Assembly (NCBI GenBank): GCA_028554795.2
Contig: CM068842.1
Span: 22,788,590-22,852,589, forward strand
Source of the DNA: Sinohyriopsis cumingii
Taxonomy: Eukaryota; Mollusca; Bivalvia; Unionida; Unionidae
Direction of reading: 5' to 3'
Length of the DNA stretch: 64,000 nucleotides
The position numbers and the translations under genes are program-made. Positions within the stretch are counted from its first letter, which is position 1. Each line of letters opens with the position of its first letter. The notes under the pieces were generated by a model. The model was not told the DNA's origin. It made no database searches and saw nothing but the letters and a program-made list of their open reading frames with translations. Shown piece by piece: positions 1 to 8,186 of this stretch.

Positions 1-647
1 TTCTTAACGTGTTCCTTCATGGTATATTTGATAGAAGTGTTTGACCTTCACCGATATCGAGGGCTGGAGTAGGAAGACTGATTTCTAGCGGGCGGATTTC
101 TAATGAGCTTTATGAGCCAAATATATAGCTTGGGGTAATTGGTTATGAAACAACATGAAATCTTGTTGAGAAAAACATCCATATGAATGTCGCTCGGAAA
201 GGATACAAAAAATTGGTTATTCACAGTTCGATGGTTCTTGCTTCCGAGAAGAACCACTCCATTTGAAAGGAAAATGATTTTCCAAATGTTCCGAAAGAAG
301 ATCGTAGCTACTGAAAGAATTGTTTTTGGTAACTGGCTTGGCCGCAAAGTTGCCGTAATTGTCTATGTCCATAGTATATTTCAAAGAAAGACTAGGAAGA
401 AGATAACCAATGCAACTGTCGAGTAAAAATGTTCACCATTGTTTGTCTTCTTGTTGCAAAGTCAAATTAGTAATCGGCGCTCCAATGGCACAATAAACCA
501 CAAAGATTGGAGAAAAAGACGATCTAACTTAAAGAATAGGTTCTCAACGCCACACCTACATTTCGTCCTGACGCAGCAATCCAAGAATAAAACAGGAGAT
601 ATATTCGTATCAACTCAGTTTTACTTATTTCCTACTTTAGGTATTCT
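1..647. other. Intergenic sequence, no recognisable gene
   Basis: Open frames of up to about 130 codons occur here (for example plus strand 187-426), but none has a motif, composition or splice context that I recognise. The long plus-strand frame from 439 to 831 starts at a TTG and lies mostly over the integrase relic encoded on the other strand, so it is best read as a shadow. The stretch lies just downstream, in the relic's reading direction, of the integrase fragment and may hold more of the same dead element, but nothing in it shows that. Confidence 0.4.
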
Positions 648-892
648 TCAATCGATAATGCTTTCGATATCGTTGACTTTGGCTTCCTTTCTGATCACTC
701 GTTGCAACTCAGGCAAGTATGTGGCTTGTATTACTTCTCCGTTCGTGTCTTCCAATTTAAAGACAGGAGGATCACGTTCATGTGTTTGTCCAGTGACACC
801 CAAAAATTCGATTGTCCAGCTGGGTAAATAACTTTGTCAAATATAGTACGAATCCAGTCTCCAGTATTTAAAGGAGCACTATTGTAAAAGGG
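648..892 (-). pseudogene. Integrase C-terminal domain relic of a retroelement or Polinton-like element
   Basis: Read on the minus strand, this stretch encodes the kind of small beta-rich domain that follows the catalytic core in integrases of Polinton/Maverick and some LTR-type elements. Visible landmarks in order are a GDW-I-R start (about 855-870), a YLPSWT-x-E-F block, a PPVFKLED-x-NGE block and a YLPELQRV block, ending at a TGA at 648-650. The pattern W-x-E, then PPV-(Y/F)-x-L-x-D-x-x-GE, then (F/Y)-x-x-EL is the family hallmark. The GDW part and the YLP part are in different frames, and a stop codon directly precedes the second part, so the copy is broken. No catalytic core (DDE) is recognisable at higher coordinates, so this is a 3' fragment only. 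The domain type is fairly clear; which element family it came from is inference. Confidence 0.5.
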
Positions 893-1458
893 TTAAAAAC
901 AATGTACTTTGCATTCCTTTTCTCAGTTTAATTCCAAATGTTGACAAATGCTGAAATTAAGCTTCTTTTGAAATTAATATGGCAAAGAGTTGCGTTTAAA
1001 GACGTTCAAACTTACCTACTTAGGGCTTTCCTCGTTGTCTAAAATTAGAGCTCGACTACAAGTAATATGATCGTGCGACAAATCAGAATAGTTATTTAAG
1101 GCGTAAATGGAGTGAGAGTGGATGTTGATGAATTCGCATTAATTTATGTGATAATTGATCTAAAACGTGTCACATGGAACATTTCTTTAACGTTAGATGA
1201 ATTAGTTTTGAACAAGGTGTGATAATTATGTTTATCACCCATGCGACAGAGAAATCTACCTGTTTTTCTAACCATACCTTTCCTTTCTCAATCTGGTTAT
1301 CTCAGACTAGTCGTCTCAGTCATGGTGTCCACGCGCTTGGGACTACTTAATCAAGGGACGCAACCATTGTTGTCCTCTGCTTGTCCTGATGGAGTTGTTT
1401 TCCGATCACCCATACGCCGATACTTTGTGAAATTTACCAATATAGTTTCTGGAGGAGA
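893..1458. other. Intergenic sequence between integrase relic and MITE
   Basis: This AT-rich stretch shows no recognisable coding, RNA or repeat structure. A plus-strand open frame beginning at 1241 runs into the MITE at 1467 and gains its last third from the transposon, so it is not credible as a gene. Confidence 0.4.
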
Positions 1459-1466
1459 GAAACAAA

Positions 1467-1477
1467 CAGGGCCGGCG

Positions 1478-1513
<36 letters not shown>

Positions 1514-1655
1514 CTGATTTCAGGGGGCGCATTTTTAATTTTTTTTATTGTTTATAAATTTGAAAATTGATATTTTCCGGGGGGGTGGGGGTGGCGCCAG
1601 AATCTAGCCTTGCCTAGCGCGCCAGATAGTCTGGCCGGGTCTGGCGCCGGCCCTG
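1467..1655. mobile_element. hAT-type non-autonomous element (MITE), 189 bp
   Basis: The element begins CAGGGCCGGCGC and ends with the exact reverse complement, giving 12-bp perfect terminal inverted repeats with CAG...CTG termini. It is flanked on both sides by the identical 8-bp target duplication GAAACAAA (1459-1466 and 1656-1663). An 8-bp duplication with CAG/CTG-type ends is the signature of the hAT superfamily. The inside is non-coding, with a poly-T/A middle (about 1530-1565) and a G-rich tract (about 1578-1592). At 189 bp it cannot encode a transposase and must have been moved by one encoded elsewhere. The perfect target duplication suggests a fairly recent insertion. Confidence 0.88.
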
Positions 1656-1663
1656 GAAACAAA

Positions 1664-1853
1664 TAATTTACAAAGAGAAGATTTAAAAAAAAAAAACGAT
1701 AAAGATTAGACAAAAAGAAAATGGACAACAAACTAGGTAACACCTTGTTTCTTACAGGCAGGGGAGCAAAATTCTTAAATGTTTACCCCATTGTGTCTCA
1801 GCTGAATCAAACATGTACCTGTAGTCATGACTAATGACAACGAATGCACTTAC
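1664..1853. other. Short intergenic spacer
   Basis: An A-rich stretch (about 1684-1697) is followed by unremarkable sequence. Nothing else is seen. Confidence 0.4.
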
Positions 1854-2093
1854 CAGTCAGAATAATCATTTATCCGACCACACGCTATCCCACGTGCAGA
1901 TTTCCATGTAGCATATCCCTCCACTACTAATAGCAACTCTTGCCATATTTCCAAGACGAAAATATAAATTTTCCAGGAAACCGTGAACTTGAAAGTTCTG
2001 CACATGGTTATCCGCTAGGATCTGTATTTTAGGGTCTTTAATACACGTGGTGATTTTGCAATCAATATTAATTACAACATCAGTATGCCCAAA
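1854..2093 (-). other. Possible exon of an unrecognised gene
   Basis: On the minus strand a frame is open from 2093 to a TGA at 1866-1868, about 75 codons. It is preceded by a good splice-acceptor context: a pyrimidine-rich tract at about 2108-2121 and then ACAG ending at 2094. A consensus donor GTAAGT lies at 1853-1848, just past the stop. The encoded peptide has five cysteines and a mixed, protein-like composition, but I do not recognise the family. The other two frames hit a stop within the first few codons after the acceptor. It could be a terminal coding exon whose untranslated part is spliced, a dead exon, or chance. No neighbouring exon can be identified. Confidence 0.25.
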
Positions 2094-2102
2094 CTGTATC
2101 AC

Positions 2103-2641
2103 ATTCTCCAGAGAAAAGGAGAGTTATGTACGATAGTGACACATATATCTTACTTACCCATGAAGAATCTAATCACTCATGCTACATTTTACTCTTCGTT
2201 ATGGACTATATAGAGATGTGTACCCTGTGTCGTTTCATTATTTATAATATAACTTTTCTAAATTGGACCTGATGCAAGCGAAACATTTTCTTGTAATTAA
2301 TATTTTTAATTACTTATTGTTAATTTCATATAATACCCATATATTAAATGTGATAATACTATCAAATGTTTTATGTTAGTTTTTGTTCACGCGTAAAAAT
2401 TATGTACTTTGAATGGAATAGTCACGCCACAGACCTCTTTAACGTATTTGTATTAATGCACCGCATGTAAAGATTTGCGCGTTAACTATATTGAAACATT
2501 GAAGAGTTATTTTCACTTTAAAGGAAAATATAATCTACGTTAGGGTTTGCACCAAGACAAGGAAATCCCAGTCGCGAAGTTGCGTCATATTCATTATAAT
2601 ACATGAGACACTATCAAGTCCAGATATGCATCGTTTACATT
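2103..2641. other. Intergenic AT-rich sequence
   Basis: I see no open frame of interest, no repeat and no RNA gene here. Confidence 0.4.
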
Positions 2642-2648
2642 ATTCATG

Positions 2649-2954
2649 TGCATACCGCAATGGTGGCCTAGTGGATGTGGGAGGTCGTGGGTTCGATCCA
2701 CGGCCGAGTCATACCAAAGAATTACAAAAATGGTACTAACAGCTGCCTTGCTTGGCGCTCAGCATTAAGAGGTTAGTGTTAGGAATGGTCGGCCTGGTGT
2801 AAGGATAATGTGACTGGGTGGGACATCATGCTGCGTGTCTGTGGCATGATGCCCCAGTGCTCGACATCACTATAAACTGACACACTGTAAACATCGTAGC
2901 AATAAAGCTACGTTAAAAAATCCAAATCACACACACACACACACACACACACAC
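2649..2954 (+). mobile_element. tRNA-derived SINE, RUDI-like (V-SINE) family of molluscs
   Basis: The head contains an RNA polymerase III A box (TGGCCTAGTGG, 2664-2674) and B box (GGTTCGATCC, 2690-2699), as in tRNA-derived SINEs. The two boxes are closer than usual, which points to an internal deletion in the tRNA-like head. Downstream (about 2740-2860) lies a conserved core with the GCTTGGCGCTCAGCATTAAG and AATGTGACTGGGTGGG segments, which I know from SINEs widespread in bivalves. The 3' part carries a perfect 6-bp stem (2895-2900 with 2907-2912) whose loop is exactly AATAAA, followed by a (CA)14 tail. A candidate 7-bp target duplication ATTCATG flanks the copy (2642-2648 and 2955-2961). The SINE identity is strong; the exact family name is from memory of the core sequence. 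Confidence 0.82.
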
Positions 2955-2955
2955 A
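2928..2955. repeat. (CA)14 microsatellite at the SINE tail
   Basis: Fourteen uninterrupted CA dinucleotides sit directly at the 3' end of the SINE, in the place where these elements carry a simple-repeat tail. Confidence 0.95.
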
Positions 2956-2961
2956 TTCATG

Positions 2962-3399
2962 CAGAGATGGAAGTAACTGATTTGTATTGTCTCTGGCTTT
3001 GATCTTAAGGACTTAGACTGAAGTCATGGCTATGGTATCTCGGGTTACGATATATAACTGGTTCAAGTTTAAAAAATAAACTCTTCAATAGTTTAAACGT
3101 TATCCTACAGAAAATAAGCAAACAAAAATACATTTTCCCTTTCATTGATCGTCTTCGCTAGCCAAACTTCCGATATGATGATCCTATCTACACTTTGGCG
3201 TATCGAACAGATATTTCTGTGAATTTCACTGGAACCGCAAAAATGAAGTTTTCCAAATTTGAACACTTTTCCTACATGATCAAGATAAGGGCAGCACACA
3301 ACTTGAATGGACTAATAAATAAGCTATTTTTCATTGCCGGTCCGTGTTTGCACAAATATTTTTCACTTAGATACACCTGTAATAGTTTTCCTCTGGTAC
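2962..3399. other. Intergenic sequence
   Basis: Short overlapping open frames on both strands (for example 3195-3515 plus, 3105-3299 minus) show no recognisable protein. I see no repeat structure before the inverted-repeat cluster that starts at 3400. Confidence 0.4.
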
Positions 3400-3465
3400 A
3401 TATGCTAGTACTAATATTAGTACCCTTACTCGTACCTCGTGGACAGGGTACTAACATGAGCATAT
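3400..3465. repeat. Nested inverted repeats
   Basis: The outer arms ATATGCT (3400-3406) and AGCATAT (3459-3465) are complementary. So are the inner arms TTAGTACCCT (3417-3426) and AGGGTACTAA (3445-3454). The left inner arm overlaps a perfect 16-bp palindrome GTACTAATATTAGTAC (3408-3423), so the strand has two alternative foldings. This resembles a small fold-back element, but no target duplication is seen. Confidence 0.65.
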
Positions 3466-3482
3466 ACGTGTTAATGGAGCAA

Positions 3483-3505
3483 GCCGGGTGTGAATCACAC
3501 CCGGC
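3483..3505. repeat. GC-rich perfect hairpin
   Basis: The arms GCCGGGTGTG (3483-3492) and CACACCCGGC (3496-3505) are exactly complementary around a 3-nt loop (AAT). A short T-run follows (3510-3513). It looks like a bacterial terminator in shape, but the eukaryotic setting makes that reading unlikely. It may belong to the same repeat element as the inverted repeats 20-80 bp upstream. Confidence 0.75.
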
Positions 3506-4150
3506 GCTCTTTTAGCCCAAAAATAACACTTTAAACACATTCCTTGCACATAATCCAATAAATAGAGTAGTCCTCTTATTTAATACCGGAAGTATCGAAA
3601 ATCATTGTAGAAATAGTTGTAAAATCTCGTTTACTTTTGTCAGCCGATATTTTCGTTTAGATCGTCCGCCATGTTATTTCAAATAATGATTACTTCCGTT
3701 CTCAACCTCGTTTGTTTGTGTGCCATATTAGGACATTGACGCCTTATTTGGAAATGTAAACAAATCGTAGTAAAAATTTGGCGCCGTTTGGGTCAGAAAA
3801 TCTGCGCATTAAAAGTAAATACGGTTTATCGGCAACTTTGAAATTCACCAAGAAGCGATTATTCGCACTTGATTGATGATAATATAGCGTAGAATATCCA
3901 AAATATGGTCTGGCAAGACTTACGTAGAAATGGGGTCACGGCGAGAGTCTCGCGTTGTCTGTCATGGTGGACAGGATAAGGTTAGAATAATCATGCCAAT
4001 TTATTTTATCGTGTAAGGGCTTAATGAAGTCAAAATAAGCCAAACTTCTTTCACAACATGATTATACTTATGTAGTTGATTTCTACACTGTTTGTTTTTC
4101 TGACTTTAGTGATGATTTGTTTTTGCCCCATTACATGATATGGGATCAGT
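3506..4150. other. Intergenic sequence
   Basis: No credible coding frame, RNA gene or repeat is seen. The only longer-than-average CpG density is around 3930-3960, without further signals. Confidence 0.4.
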
Positions 4151-4189
4151 TCGTAGCCTCAACCACAACAAATCAAGTTGAGGCTACGA
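4151..4189. repeat. Perfect 13-bp inverted repeat with 13-nt loop
   Basis: The arms TCGTAGCCTCAAC (4151-4163) and GTTGAGGCTACGA (4177-4189) are exactly complementary around a 13-nt A/C-rich loop. No target duplication or further arms are seen. It could be the remnant of a small inverted-repeat element or a structured transcript segment. Confidence 0.75.
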
Positions 4190-4248
4190 CATCGTAGCTA
4201 GTACATATGCATACTTTCGATGTTAAACTTACAAATTATCCCTTTTAT

Positions 4249-4566
4249 CAGTGGCGTCACTGGGGGGGGGGGGTGCGGACCGCACTGGGTGACACCATCA
4301 GAGGGGGTGACACCCAAATGACTGTCAATAAAATTTTCAACTTTTGTGCAGGAAGTGTTCCATGAGGGTGACACCATGAGTTACTGTACATGACTGTCTA
4401 TAAAAATTTAGAATTTTTGTGCAGGAAGTGTTCCATGGGGGTGACACCATGAGTTACTGTACATGACTGTCTATAAAAAATTAGAATTTTTATGCAGGAA
4501 GGAGGTCCATGGGGGTGACATCATGAGTTACCGCACTGGGTGACACCAACCCTAGTGACGCCACTG
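4249..4566. mobile_element. hAT-type non-autonomous element with internal tandem repeats, 318 bp
   Basis: The ends CAGTGGCGTCACT (4249-4261) and AGTGACGCCACTG (4554-4566) form 13-bp perfect terminal inverted repeats with CAG...CTG termini. Flanking 8-mers are CCTTTTAT (4241-4248) and CCTTTTAG (4567-4574), a target duplication matching at 7 of 8 positions, again as expected for hAT elements. A G12 run (4262-4273) lies right inside the left terminus. The interior is built of a roughly 73-bp unit starting GGTGACACCATGAG, with starts at 4367, 4440 and 4514, preceded by a more diverged partial copy. It has no coding capacity. The damaged duplication suggests it is older than the element at 1467-1655. 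Confidence 0.85.
4367..4513. repeat. 73/74-bp tandem duplication inside the MITE
   Basis: Two nearly identical units (4367-4439 and 4440-4513) differ by a few substitutions and one indel. A partial third unit begins at 4514, and a diverged one precedes 4367. Each unit contains the same CATGACTGTCTATAAAAA stretch. Confidence 0.8.
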
Positions 4567-4574
4567 CCTTTTAG

Positions 4575-5021
4575 GTCAATGTGACCATAACTTTGTGGCT
4601 AAAGTCAGGATGTAAAGATGCAGAAGTTATAATTTAAACATATGATTAATTAAACTACTTTCATTGACTTTAGTGTATAGTCTTACAACAAAAAACGAGT
4701 GCACCTCACGCATAACTTTGATCTTGCTGACAGGACCATGCAATCGGTTCAGTATAAAAGCCACCAGTTGTATAAGGAATTAACCTGATTGCCTCAGTCA
4801 AAATCTTGCAAGCATGCTTTCTACAAAAATCGTTAGTTTTTATTTGTATATTTAATGTAAAAATATTCTCATTTTTCTGTAATACGTCATCGTCAGATGA
4901 AAATTCACCAAAGCTGCCCAGTGAGAACTTAAAGGAGACCAGAAACCAATGGAAATATAGAATAATAATAAAAGTACTATAGCAGAAAACCTTATTCTGA
5001 AGTATCATCTGCGACCGTAAT
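4575..5021. other. Intergenic sequence
   Basis: A minus-strand open frame (4706-5026) encodes no recognisable protein and has no supporting splice or promoter context. No repeat is seen. Confidence 0.4.
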
Positions 5022-5041
5022 GCCAATATTTAAATATTGGC
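5022..5041. repeat. Perfect 20-bp palindrome
   Basis: GCCAATATTTAAATATTGGC equals its own reverse complement. It lies about 120-140 bp upstream of the THAP relic. It holds CCAAT-like ends (GCCAAT / ATTGGC) on both strands around an A/T core, so a promoter role is conceivable, but that is inference. Confidence 0.7.
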
Positions 5042-5075
5042 CTATCTTCTAGGAGCTGAATTTCCGTGACCTCGT

Positions 5076-5122
5076 ATGCAAATTGTCCGCGCCTATTCGG
5101 TTACTTTCGGGATGTGACGTCA
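5076..5122. promoter_or_regulatory. Octamer and CRE motifs upstream of THAP relic
   Basis: A perfect POU octamer ATGCAAAT (5076-5083) and a perfect palindromic cAMP response element TGACGTCA (5115-5122) occur within 50 bp, shortly before the first THAP codons. Together with the CCAAT-type palindrome at 5022-5041 this could be the remains of the gene's promoter. Single short motifs also arise by chance, and no TATA box or start site is evident. Confidence 0.3.
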
Positions 5123-5164
5123 TAGTAGCGACTCCAGCAGCCCAAGTGGGAGTTGCCAGAGTAA

Positions 5165-5508
5165 AAGACAATACCGTTTTGCGTTGCTTACGGGTGTAAT
5201 AGAACATTAAGAAAAGCCTGTTGACATAAAAAAAAAGATCTTTTCCGAAAGATAAAGGCATAATGAAAGAATGGGTACATTATTACAAACGAGTCGATTT
5301 CAAAGCAACACCATACAGCACTATGTGCTTGTTACATTTCTCAAAGGAATGTTACGAGAGGGATCATGAAAAAATAGCAGCTCAAAGATACGCAAATGCT
5401 AGGCCTAGACTAAAAGTTGGCGCTGTTCCAGACATACCTTTGGACATTTTAAATCCTGGGAAAAGTGTTAAATGTGTGAGTTACGAAAACAGGCAGAAGG
5501 ACGACTAA
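5165..5508 (+). pseudogene. THAP-type zinc-finger domain, broken
   Basis: THAP domains are C2CH zinc-coordinating DNA-binding modules found in THAP proteins and P-element-type transposases. The first half (5165-5221) encodes the two early cysteines as C-x4-C (codons at 5180 and 5195), followed by N-R. It is cut by an in-frame TGA at 5222-5224. The second half is in another frame after an A9 run (5228-5236): FPKDKG (about 5242), KEW, an FKATPYS segment, the C-x2-H pair CLLHF (about 5323) and the closing RLKVGAVPDI (about 5407), the hallmark AVP motif. A stop lies at 5506-5508. A consensus donor GTGAGT lies at 5476-5481 in phase 0, so the ancestral exon may have ended at 5475. The homopolymer could explain the frameshift as a sequencing error, but the TGA remains. 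No transposase or further exon is recognisable nearby. Confidence 0.72.
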
Positions 5509-6046
5509 GTGACCATAAAATGCAAACAATCAATCCACACATCTTTTATCTAAAAACAGCAGTGCTTAAAACAAATCTGATAGCCCGACACCCTGGGCCC
5601 CTTCTGGTTTTAGTTCCGTCCCATCCTGTATTCAAAGTGAGGTGTCCGTCAGGCTTGTCGAAACAAAAATTGTTCGCCTGAGGAAACTTTGATTGCGCTG
5701 GTGAAATGAGTGAATGTATTTTCAAGATGTTGACATACATGCCTTAACACGGCACAATCTAAATCAAATCACCACTGTCCTAGGTGAAATTTAGATTTGA
5801 TTTTAATCGAATGGAAACTTTTCTAAAAATAAGATTCTAAACCTGTCGTGTTTCGAGAAAAGACAATTTTCAGTAATCTTATAAAAATTAAAAAATAAAA
5901 AAAAAATGCATTGTATACATGTAGTATGCATAAACGGTAATCTGTAATAATTGGAACTGATATAAAACTATTCCTTGGGAAGTTTAAAAAGCAGCGATTA
6001 AAAAAAAAGAGGTCAAAGTTTCACATTAACTGTCTGACAATAGAAC
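5509..6046. other. Intergenic sequence downstream of THAP relic
   Basis: Short frames around 5472-5740 on both strands are unconvincing. An A-rich patch lies around 5881-5905. Nothing else is recognisable. Confidence 0.4.
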
Positions 6047-6075
6047 GGGGGGGGGGACTATTACCCCCCCCCCCC
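6047..6075. repeat. Facing G10 and C12 homopolymers
   Basis: Ten G (6047-6056) are followed by a 7-nt A/T-C spacer (ACTATTA) and twelve C (6064-6075). The two tracts are complementary and can pair as a 10-bp pure G:C hairpin. Such a structure is difficult to replicate and sequence, so the exact lengths are uncertain. Confidence 0.85.
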
Positions 6076-6999
6076 TTTGCCCCAATGTGCGACCGCCCAT
6101 TTGACGTGCCTTTTCTCCCTGTGATACGCCTTATTATTCCCCCATGACAAGCCCCTTTTGCATATTCTGGTCAGTTCTGGCTAAATTGCAAAATAGCTAA
6201 AGTTTTGATTTAAGTACGCAAACGATAAAGCCGGTGTGACTAATGAACATAATCCTTATCCTTGCATTGATCTTGTGAAAAAGACTGCCCTTCGGACATA
6301 CTTCAAAGAAACCATGTTCGACAGTGTGTGTATGCGTAAGCACCAGCACTTGATTACCAAATAAACGATGCCTATTTTGTTGTTACTTACAATGCCATGG
6401 ACTTAATTTTAACAGTTCAAATCTGCAGTCACAAGTTACCGTACTTGTGGCAACTGTTTTTCTCACGTTTTATGCCCCACCTTATTTCCTTAGGTATAAG
6501 TCTTAATGCATGTAACACTGTTTGCTGAATAAAATATTTATTCAGAATTAGTTCTTTAGGGCCACATATACTGCATGGTATATTTTGTTTTATTCCTTGT
6601 AATTTAATCATGATAATTAAACTTTTCATATACGGTAGAGGAATGTCAGGTGTTAACTGGCCGAGTTTCTTTGGCGGAAATGGAGATGCGATTTTGTTTG
6701 CAGAGAAAATTTCAAAGTGATCATTCATTTAAGCTAATTGGTGACAATTTTATTCTTTTAATATTTTTTGATACTATAGTACTGTTGTAGTTGTTTAAAA
6801 AAATCTGAAATTTACTTGAATAATGTTTAATCTTCACGTTCTATTTACTGAAGAAGAAAAAAAGAAGAAAAAACTGTTGTATGATATTAATTATTTCGTC
6901 TAGTGCCGGTTTAGACGTGTGTGCGTGTGATTTGAATTTTTAACGTAGCTTAAACAATTTTTCAGTCATATCGCTACGATATCTGCAGTGTGGCAGTTT
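6076..6999. other. Intergenic sequence
   Basis: A minus-strand open frame (6429-6728) encodes no protein I recognise. A purine-rich patch (about 6850-6872) is low complexity. Nothing else is seen. Confidence 0.4.
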
Positions 7000-7031
7000 A
7001 GACTGTGGATTGCATAGACTGTGGATTGCAT
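7000..7031. repeat. 16-bp tandem duplication
   Basis: AGACTGTGGATTGCAT occurs twice head to tail without mismatch (7000-7015 and 7016-7031). It is an isolated duplication. Confidence 0.9.
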
Positions 7032-7140
7032 ACGTTATATTTAAAACTGGTTTGGGGTTGTTTTTTTTTTCTTCTGACAAATGAAAATTGACAGACATAA
7101 TGTAATAATCGGGACTTCGCTGCGCAAAATTGAGAGATAT

Positions 7141-7225
7141 AACGAGATCGGGAGGTAGAAGAGGAAATACCCCCAAAATCGGGAGGTTTTTCTCCCGGCT
7201 TGAGAGTTGACAGGTATGAACCGTC
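7141..7225. repeat. Possible fragment of a dispersed repeat with GGGAG/CTCCC hairpin
   Basis: A CGGGAGG motif occurs twice (about 7149 and 7180). The second copy forms a 6-bp stem with CTCCCG (7180-7185 with 7192-7197), followed by a GAGAGTTGACAGGTATG stretch. The arrangement resembles segments seen repeatedly in invertebrate genomes, but neither end nor a target duplication can be identified. Confidence 0.3.
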
Positions 7226-8022
7226 CGGGCTTGTGGAATTTCATTCAGGACTTTTAGTTTATTTAAGTCACCAGCCCGGGGCCGGTGCCTAACAAATTTA
7301 TTTTAGCACTTATAAGTACAGTACATAAACTATTATATCAGATTGCAGATTCAACTGTTGAATGTGCAACCCAAATGAGGTCTCCTGTCTGCCTCGCTCG
7401 CCAATGTTTATGTTTGTATTCGAGGACTACCTAGTATAGCGTCACGGTACCACGTGATCTGTCGTCTCATCAAAACTCGGAAAAACTCGGCAATTTACGG
7501 AATCGTGGTATCTTCCACGCAATATAATCACTACCCGCTTACGATATTTAATTTATAAACATTGCAGTCGAATTAAAATCTGTAGAGAATTACATACGTA
7601 AAAGGAAAATTTTGATTTCTAGTCTCCTTTAAGTCGGACCTTACGGGAATAACTTAAGGATCGTGTGCAAAGTGAAGGGCGATGAGTCAATGGTCTACGT
7701 CCCGTACCCTTTTGAATACTACTGTTCAATGAGAATTTGAAACAGGGAACCATACTATTAAAACGTATGAAGGTTCAACTCCCGGGAAAGAGGTAGAAAA
7801 CGGAATAAAGAAGAAATTAAAGTTTTGTATCCGAATCAGAGGCAGTCATATTATAGTAATACTGTATGGTACAAAATGGGTTTGTATAACGTTTATGGAT
7901 GTTCATAGCAGGGACTGTCTTTATTTGTATCGTGTGGACGGGAGTGATTGGATCTAGAGCGGCTCGTATTGTTGCTTACAAAAATGGCTGCTTCCTTGTG
8001 CTAAAAAAGATCAGCCTCATTT
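7226..8022. other. Unique left flank of the tandem array
   Basis: This is the single-copy sequence bordering the array. I see no gene, no graded or partial monomers and no telomeric or rDNA sequence in it. The change from unique to repeated sequence is abrupt at 8022/8023, without a diverged transition zone. Confidence 0.6.
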
Positions 8023-8186
8023 AGGTGGCGCTATACAGTTTCGCATTTTGCATAGGGTTAGGATTTTAAAGAAAAAGAATGTCCCCGGCTTTCCTCACTG
8101 GTTATACTGGCTATTTAAAAAAGACCTTGTATATCTTAGGTATAATGCAAAGAACCTTTAATTCCCTTTATTTTGGTGTATGATTG

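Noticed and set aside
439..831. Plus-strand 130-codon open frame
   Set aside because: It starts at TTG and largely overlaps, on the opposite strand, the integrase relic, which has recognisable motifs.
1241..1570. Plus-strand 109-codon open frame
   Set aside because: Its last third lies inside the hAT MITE, and it has no recognisable protein features.
2655..2710. Functional tRNA gene
   Set aside because: A and B boxes are present, but the spacing is too short for a tRNA cloverleaf and the sequence continues into a SINE core.
3483..3513. Rho-independent terminator
   Set aside because: The GC hairpin plus short T-run resembles one, but the DNA is eukaryotic and no gene ends there.
3195..3515. 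Plus-strand 106-codon open frame
   Set aside because: It runs through the inverted-repeat cluster at 3400-3505 and has no recognisable domain.
4706..5026. Minus-strand 106-codon open frame
   Set aside because: No family resemblance and no splice or promoter context; consistent with a chance frame.
6429..6728. Minus-strand 99-codon open frame
   Set aside because: No recognisable domain or gene context.
7041..7244. Minus-strand open frames over the GGGAG hairpin region
   Set aside because: They lie over a probable dispersed-repeat fragment and are low complexity at the end (Lys and Asn runs).
8055..8062. GGGTTAGG in each monomer as telomeric repeat
   Set aside because: It is little more than one telomere unit in isolation, with no tandem (TTAGGG)n nearby.
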